A program made the position numbers and the translations under genes. Shown piece by piece: positions 5,871 to 7,726 of a DNA stretch of 7,726 nt. Origin of the DNA: Gammaproteobacteria bacterium (GTDB lineage: Bacteria; Pseudomonadota; Gammaproteobacteria; Thiohalomonadales; Thiohalomonadaceae); the NCBI GenBank assembly GCA_015232955.1, contig JADFYS010000092.1, positions 1 through 7,726 of the forward strand, in the 5' to 3' direction. The notes beneath the pieces are model-generated. The model was not told where the DNA came from, did not search any database, and worked only from the letters and a program-made list of their open reading frames with translations. Numbering within the stretch: position 1 is the stretch's first letter; each line of letters opens with the position of its first letter.

Positions 5871-6911
5871 ATGTTTAGTATCTTCTTTATTTCTATGGTG
5901 GTGACCTTGACCGCCATCTATCTTATCCGCCCTTTTGCGATCCATATCGGCCTGGTTGACTCCCCGGATAAGCGTAAAGAGCATAAAGGGCAGGTGCCGC
6001 TGGTAGGGGGGGTGGGGATGTTTATCGGCTTCTCTATCTCGACACTGATTGCTCACCCTGATCTCAACGCCATTCGTGAGTTGATATTGGCGGTCTCGAT
6101 TATTATCGCGGTGGGGGTTCTTGATGATCATCACGAGATTTCGGTCAAAGTCCGCTTCTTTTTTCAGATCCTGGTGGGTCTGATTATGACTACCATGGCG
6201 GGGGTGATGCTCAATAGTTTAGGTAACCTCGTTGCTTTGGGAGAGGTGGCCCTCGATCTTTGGGCGGCGCCATTTAGCGTGATCGCCATTATTGGGGTGA
6301 TGAATGCGCTGAATATGATGGATGGCATTGATGGTCTGGCAGGGATGGTGGCGCTGGTGACTCTTGCAGCTGTCGCACTGTTAACCGCTTTCCATGGTGG
6401 CGATAGTTACGAGGCGATAGCCATTTGTGGCGGTATCATCGCTTTTCTCTGGCACAACCTTTTTAGTCGTAATAAGGTCTTCATGGGGGATGCCGGGAGT
6501 ATGTTTCTCGGTCTGGCCATCGCCTGGCTTTTGGTGGAACAGAGTCAGGGGAGCGAGCGGGTGATGTCACCAGTGACTGCCTTGTGGATCTTTGCCATGC
6601 CTTTGGTGGATACGGTGGCGATTATGGTGCGCCGTGTACTTAAAGGGCAGTCCCCTTTTCTTCCGGATCGGGAGCATCTGCACCATCTCTTCCTCAGGGC
6701 CGGTTTTAGTGACCGCCAGACGCTGTTAATTTTGACTTTAATCGCGCTGGCTTGTGCGTCGGTCGGTATTGTCAGCCATATTTACCTGGTTCCGGAGTGG
6801 ATGATGTTTGTCGCCTTTCTCACCATCTTCTTCTGCTATCTCTTTGGTTTGACCCACGCCTGGGTGTTTGTCAAAAACTTCCGTAAGATTGTCGGTCTGG
6901 GCGAAAAATAG
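5871..6911 (+). CDS. wecA: WecA-like undecaprenyl-phosphate GlcNAc-1-phosphate transferase
   Basis: 346 residues, typical length. The enzyme moves a sugar-1-phosphate (GlcNAc-1-P in WecA) from the UDP-sugar to undecaprenyl phosphate at the inner membrane, the first step of O-antigen, enterobacterial-common-antigen or exopolysaccharide lipid-linked synthesis. Family landmarks are all present and in order: GLVDSPDKRKEHKGQVPLVGG (about 27-47), the Mg2+-binding DD at 85-86 in VGVLDDHHEISVKVR, NALNMMDGIDGLAG (145-158), VFMGDAGS (203-210) and the HLHHLFLRAGFS histidine motif (269-280). Around ten hydrophobic segments fit a polytopic protein. The start ATG has only a weak AGAG ahead of it; an in-frame TAG upstream excludes a much longer form. 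The next gene, an EPS-type regulator, begins 40 bases downstream. Substrate specificity within the WecA/TagO/WbpL group cannot be fixed from sequence, but the E. coli-like DDHHEIS and HLHH motifs favour WecA. Confidence 0.93.
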   Translation: MFSIFFISMVVTLTAIYLIRPFAIHIGLVDSPDKRKEHKGQVPLVGGVGMFIGFSISTLIAHPDLNAIRELILAVSIIIAVGVLDDHHEISVKVRFFFQILVGLIMTTMAGVMLNSLGNLVALGEVALDLWAAPFSVIAIIGVMNALNMMDGIDGLAGMVALVTLAAVALLTAFHGGDSYEAIAICGGIIAFLWHNLFSRNKVFMGDAGSMFLGLAIAWLLVEQSQGSERVMSPVTALWIFAMPLVDTVAIMVRRVLKGQSPFLPDREHLHHLFLRAGFSDRQTLLILTLIALACASVGIVSHIYLVPEWMMFVAFLTIFFCYLFGLTHAWVFVKNFRKIVGLGEK

Positions 6912-6914
6912 CGC

Positions 6915-6942
6915 TTTACTTTTATTTTTTTTCAGCTACAGT
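6915..6942 (+). promoter_or_regulatory. Putative promoter for the winged-helix regulator
   Basis: TTTACT (6915-6920; 4 of 6) and TACAGT (6937-6942; 4 of 6) are 16 bases apart, with a T-rich spacer. The -10 box abuts the palindrome at 6942-6958. A start of transcription near 6949-6951 would fall at the ATG, so the transcript from this promoter would be leaderless or nearly so. The match is moderate and the gene could also be read through from wecA. Confidence 0.35.
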
Positions 6943-6958
6943 GTTCATTCAATGAACA
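6942..6958. promoter_or_regulatory. Perfect palindrome over the regulator's start codon, likely operator
   Basis: TGTTCATT (6942-6949) and AATGAACA (6951-6958) are perfect inverted repeats around a single C at 6950. The ATG of the downstream gene (6952-6954) lies inside the right arm. An odd-length palindrome of this size suits a dimeric winged-helix protein, and the adjacent gene encodes one, so autorepression is the simplest reading. I found no second copy of the arm sequence in the window. Confidence 0.55.
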
Positions 6959-7569
6959 TAAAACACCGCTCAGACCACACGCTGGCCCTACTTGAAACCG
7001 TTGAGACTGACAGTGCGATCTCTCAACGCCGTCTTGCGCAGCAACTTGGCGTCGCTCTGGGGCTTGCCAACTCCTATCTGAAACGGTGTGTGCGCAAGGG
7101 GTGGGTCAAGGCGCACCAGATCCCGGGGAATCGCTATCTTTATTATCTTACCCCTCAGGGATTTATCGAGAAGAGCCGCCTAACCGGAAGTTATCTCTCT
7201 CACTCTCTCTCTTTTTACCGAAAGGCGGGGGAGTCTTGTCAACGGACATTTCAATTTGCCGAACAGCGGGGATGGCAGCGTATTGTGCTCTGTGGTCTCT
7301 CTGATTTGACCGAAATAGCGATTATCCGTGCTCAGGCGTATGGAATCGATATCGTTGCTGTCTATGATAGTGAAACAGCAGTGGATCTGGTGTTGGGGGT
7401 TCGGGTTTTGTCTGAATTGGACGGAGGGTTCGATTTTGATGCTCTGCTCATCACGACCCTTGATAACCCAAGCGGACTCTATGCGCAACTCACCGTTAGG
7501 TTTGATTTGGGTATATTATTGGTGCCTGATATTCTTGATTGGCGCCAACAGCTGAAACAGGGCGAATAG
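6952..7569 (+). CDS. Winged-helix (MarR/EPS-type) regulator fused to a Rossmann-like domain
   Basis: 205 residues. Residues about 7-75 form a winged helix: helix-turn-helix SQRRLAQQLGVALGLANSYL (24-43), recognition region RCVRKGWVKAH, and a wing with RYLYYLTPQGFIEKSRLT. This pattern is characteristic of small EPS-associated MarR-family regulators found at exopolysaccharide loci. A linker helix (about 80-105) leads to an alpha/beta domain (about 108-200) with strands IVLCGLSDLTEIA, DIVAVYDS, GVRVLSEL and DALLITT, resembling the CoA/NAD-binding-like domain often attached to these regulators. The usual glycine-rich turn reads GLSDLTE here, so nucleotide binding is uncertain. The in-frame reading extends upstream to 6868, overlapping wecA by 44 bases; I chose ATG 6952 because the fold begins there and because of the promoter and operator. 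It is probably a regulator of the polysaccharide locus that starts here. No ribosome binding site precedes the ATG. Confidence 0.8.
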   Translation: MNIKHRSDHTLALLETVETDSAISQRRLAQQLGVALGLANSYLKRCVRKGWVKAHQIPGNRYLYYLTPQGFIEKSRLTGSYLSHSLSFYRKAGESCQRTFQFAEQRGWQRIVLCGLSDLTEIAIIRAQAYGIDIVAVYDSETAVDLVLGVRVLSELDGGFDFDALLITTLDNPSGLYAQLTVRFDLGILLVPDILDWRQQLKQGE

Positions 7570-7588
7570 ACCCCTTCCCCTTAGGGGT
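7570..7588 (+). terminator. Weak hairpin after the regulator gene (doubtful terminator)
   Basis: ACCCC (7570-7574) can pair with GGGGT (7584-7588), or CCCC (7577-7580) with GGGG (7584-7587) around TTA. It begins right after the stop codon but has no T-tract, so termination here would be weak at best. Read-through into the ops leader is therefore plausible. Confidence 0.2.
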
Positions 7589-7615
7589 TGGTGTTGTGCG
7601 GTGAGTGTTTGGTAC

Positions 7616-7668
7616 GGGTCTGAAAAGACGCTGTATGGCGGTAGCGTGCCTGGTAACCGTTCAGACCC
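7616..7668 (+). repeat. Inverted repeat enclosing the ops element
   Basis: GGGTCTGAA (7616-7624) pairs perfectly with TTCAGACCC (7660-7668). Directly inside the right arm, ACCG (7656-7659) can pair with CGGT (7639-7642), which is part of the ops sequence. The result is a 13-base right arm (ACCGTTCAGACCC) pairing with two left blocks separated by a 14-base bulge. As RNA this would put ops at the base of a stem-loop. Confidence 0.65.
7637..7649 (+). promoter_or_regulatory. ops element (RfaH recruitment site), JUMPstart-like leader
   Basis: The 13 bases GGCGGTAGCGTGC match the enterobacterial ops core (GGCGGTAGnnT) exactly and equal the GGCGGTAGCGTGC form known there. In E. coli, RNA polymerase pauses at ops in the untranslated leader of long LPS, capsule and toxin operons, and RfaH binds the exposed non-template strand to suppress termination. 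Here the site lies 67 bases after the regulator's stop codon, on the same strand and in untranslated DNA, right after polysaccharide genes. It should control genes to the right of the window. The upstream half of the classical 39-base JUMPstart sequence is not clearly present. Confidence 0.75.
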
Positions 7669-7681
7669 CATCACCTGATCT

Positions 7682-7702
7682 CCCTCTCCCAGCGGGAGAG
7701 GG
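7682..7702. repeat. GC-rich hairpin CCCTCTCCC-AGC-GGGAGAGGG
   Basis: Perfect 9-bp arms (7682-7690 and 7694-7702) surround a 3-base loop, followed by TAGGGGTGAGGG. This unit is a common dispersed intergenic hairpin in proteobacteria. No T-tract follows on either strand, so it is not a textbook intrinsic terminator, but it could pause RNA polymerase or protect a 3' end. Its place 33 bases after ops is notable. Confidence 0.65.
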
Positions 7703-7726
7703 TAGGGGTGAGGGTTAAAAAAGCAG

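Noticed and set aside
5817..6134. Minus-strand 105-residue frame over the start of wecA
   Set aside because: It is antisense to the wecA N-terminal coding region, is rich in His, Arg, Asp and Asn, and has no recognisable motif.
6921..6932. T-rich run after wecA as an intrinsic terminator
   Set aside because: No stable GC stem precedes it; only the short AGCGCT palindrome is nearby. It fits a promoter spacer better.
6868..6951. Upstream in-frame start for the winged-helix gene at 6868
   Set aside because: The extra 28 residues overlap wecA, are not part of the winged-helix fold, and a start at 6952 fits the promoter-like sequence and palindrome better.
7682..7702. CRISPR or repeat array at the right end
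   Set aside because: There is one hairpin and one inverted repeat only, with no regularly spaced direct repeats.
1..7726. tRNA, rRNA or transposase genes
   Set aside because: No cloverleaf-type sequence, rRNA-conserved stretch or DDE/serine/tyrosine recombinase motif was seen on either strand.

Overview
The window looks like chromosomal DNA of a proteobacterium, most likely a gammaproteobacterium. The clues are an ExeA/MshM-type secretion ATPase beside a TPR membrane protein, a WecA-type glycosyltransferase with a MarR/EPS-type regulator, an exact ops-type (RfaH) element, and intergenic palindromic repeats of a kind common in Gammaproteobacteria. The species cannot be named from sequence alone. 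All taxonomic and functional calls are by eye, without database searches.

Left half, all minus strand. Positions 1-1417 hold the 5' part of a large ExeA/GspA/MshM-like AAA+ ATPase gene that runs off the left edge. Upstream of it (1505-2533) is a single-span membrane protein with a Pro/Gln/Thr-rich periplasmic linker and two C-terminal TPR-like repeats (MshN/GspB-like). A 34-codon ORF (1404-1508) starts on the ATGA overlap at the end of the TPR gene and stops 14 bases inside the ATPase gene, so it may couple their translation. A 415-base intergenic stretch (2534-2948) is packed with inverted repeats, including a nested 139-base palindromic element. Next come two adjacent paralogous DUF21-CBS-CBS-CorC_HlyC membrane proteins (2949-4193 and 4199-5563), separated by 5 bases and certainly one operon.

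Right half, plus strand. A 307-base divergent intergenic region (5564-5870) carries a plausible sigma-70 promoter, a diverged copy of the repeat seen at 2648-2915, and a 19-codon leader ORF. Then follow a WecA-like polyprenyl-phosphate GlcNAc-1-phosphate transferase (5871-6911) and a two-domain winged-helix/Rossmann-like EPS-type regulator (6952-7569). The start codon of the regulator lies inside a perfect 8-bp-arm palindrome just downstream of a promoter-like sequence.

The window ends in an untranslated leader that contains GGCGGTAGCGTGC, identical to the enterobacterial ops element, inside a larger inverted repeat and followed by a strong GC hairpin. The inferred picture for the right end is the beginning of an exopolysaccharide or O-antigen-type locus: WecA primes the lipid carrier, the winged-helix protein probably regulates itself and the locus, and a long downstream operon outside the window is probably read through with the help of an RfaH-type antiterminator.
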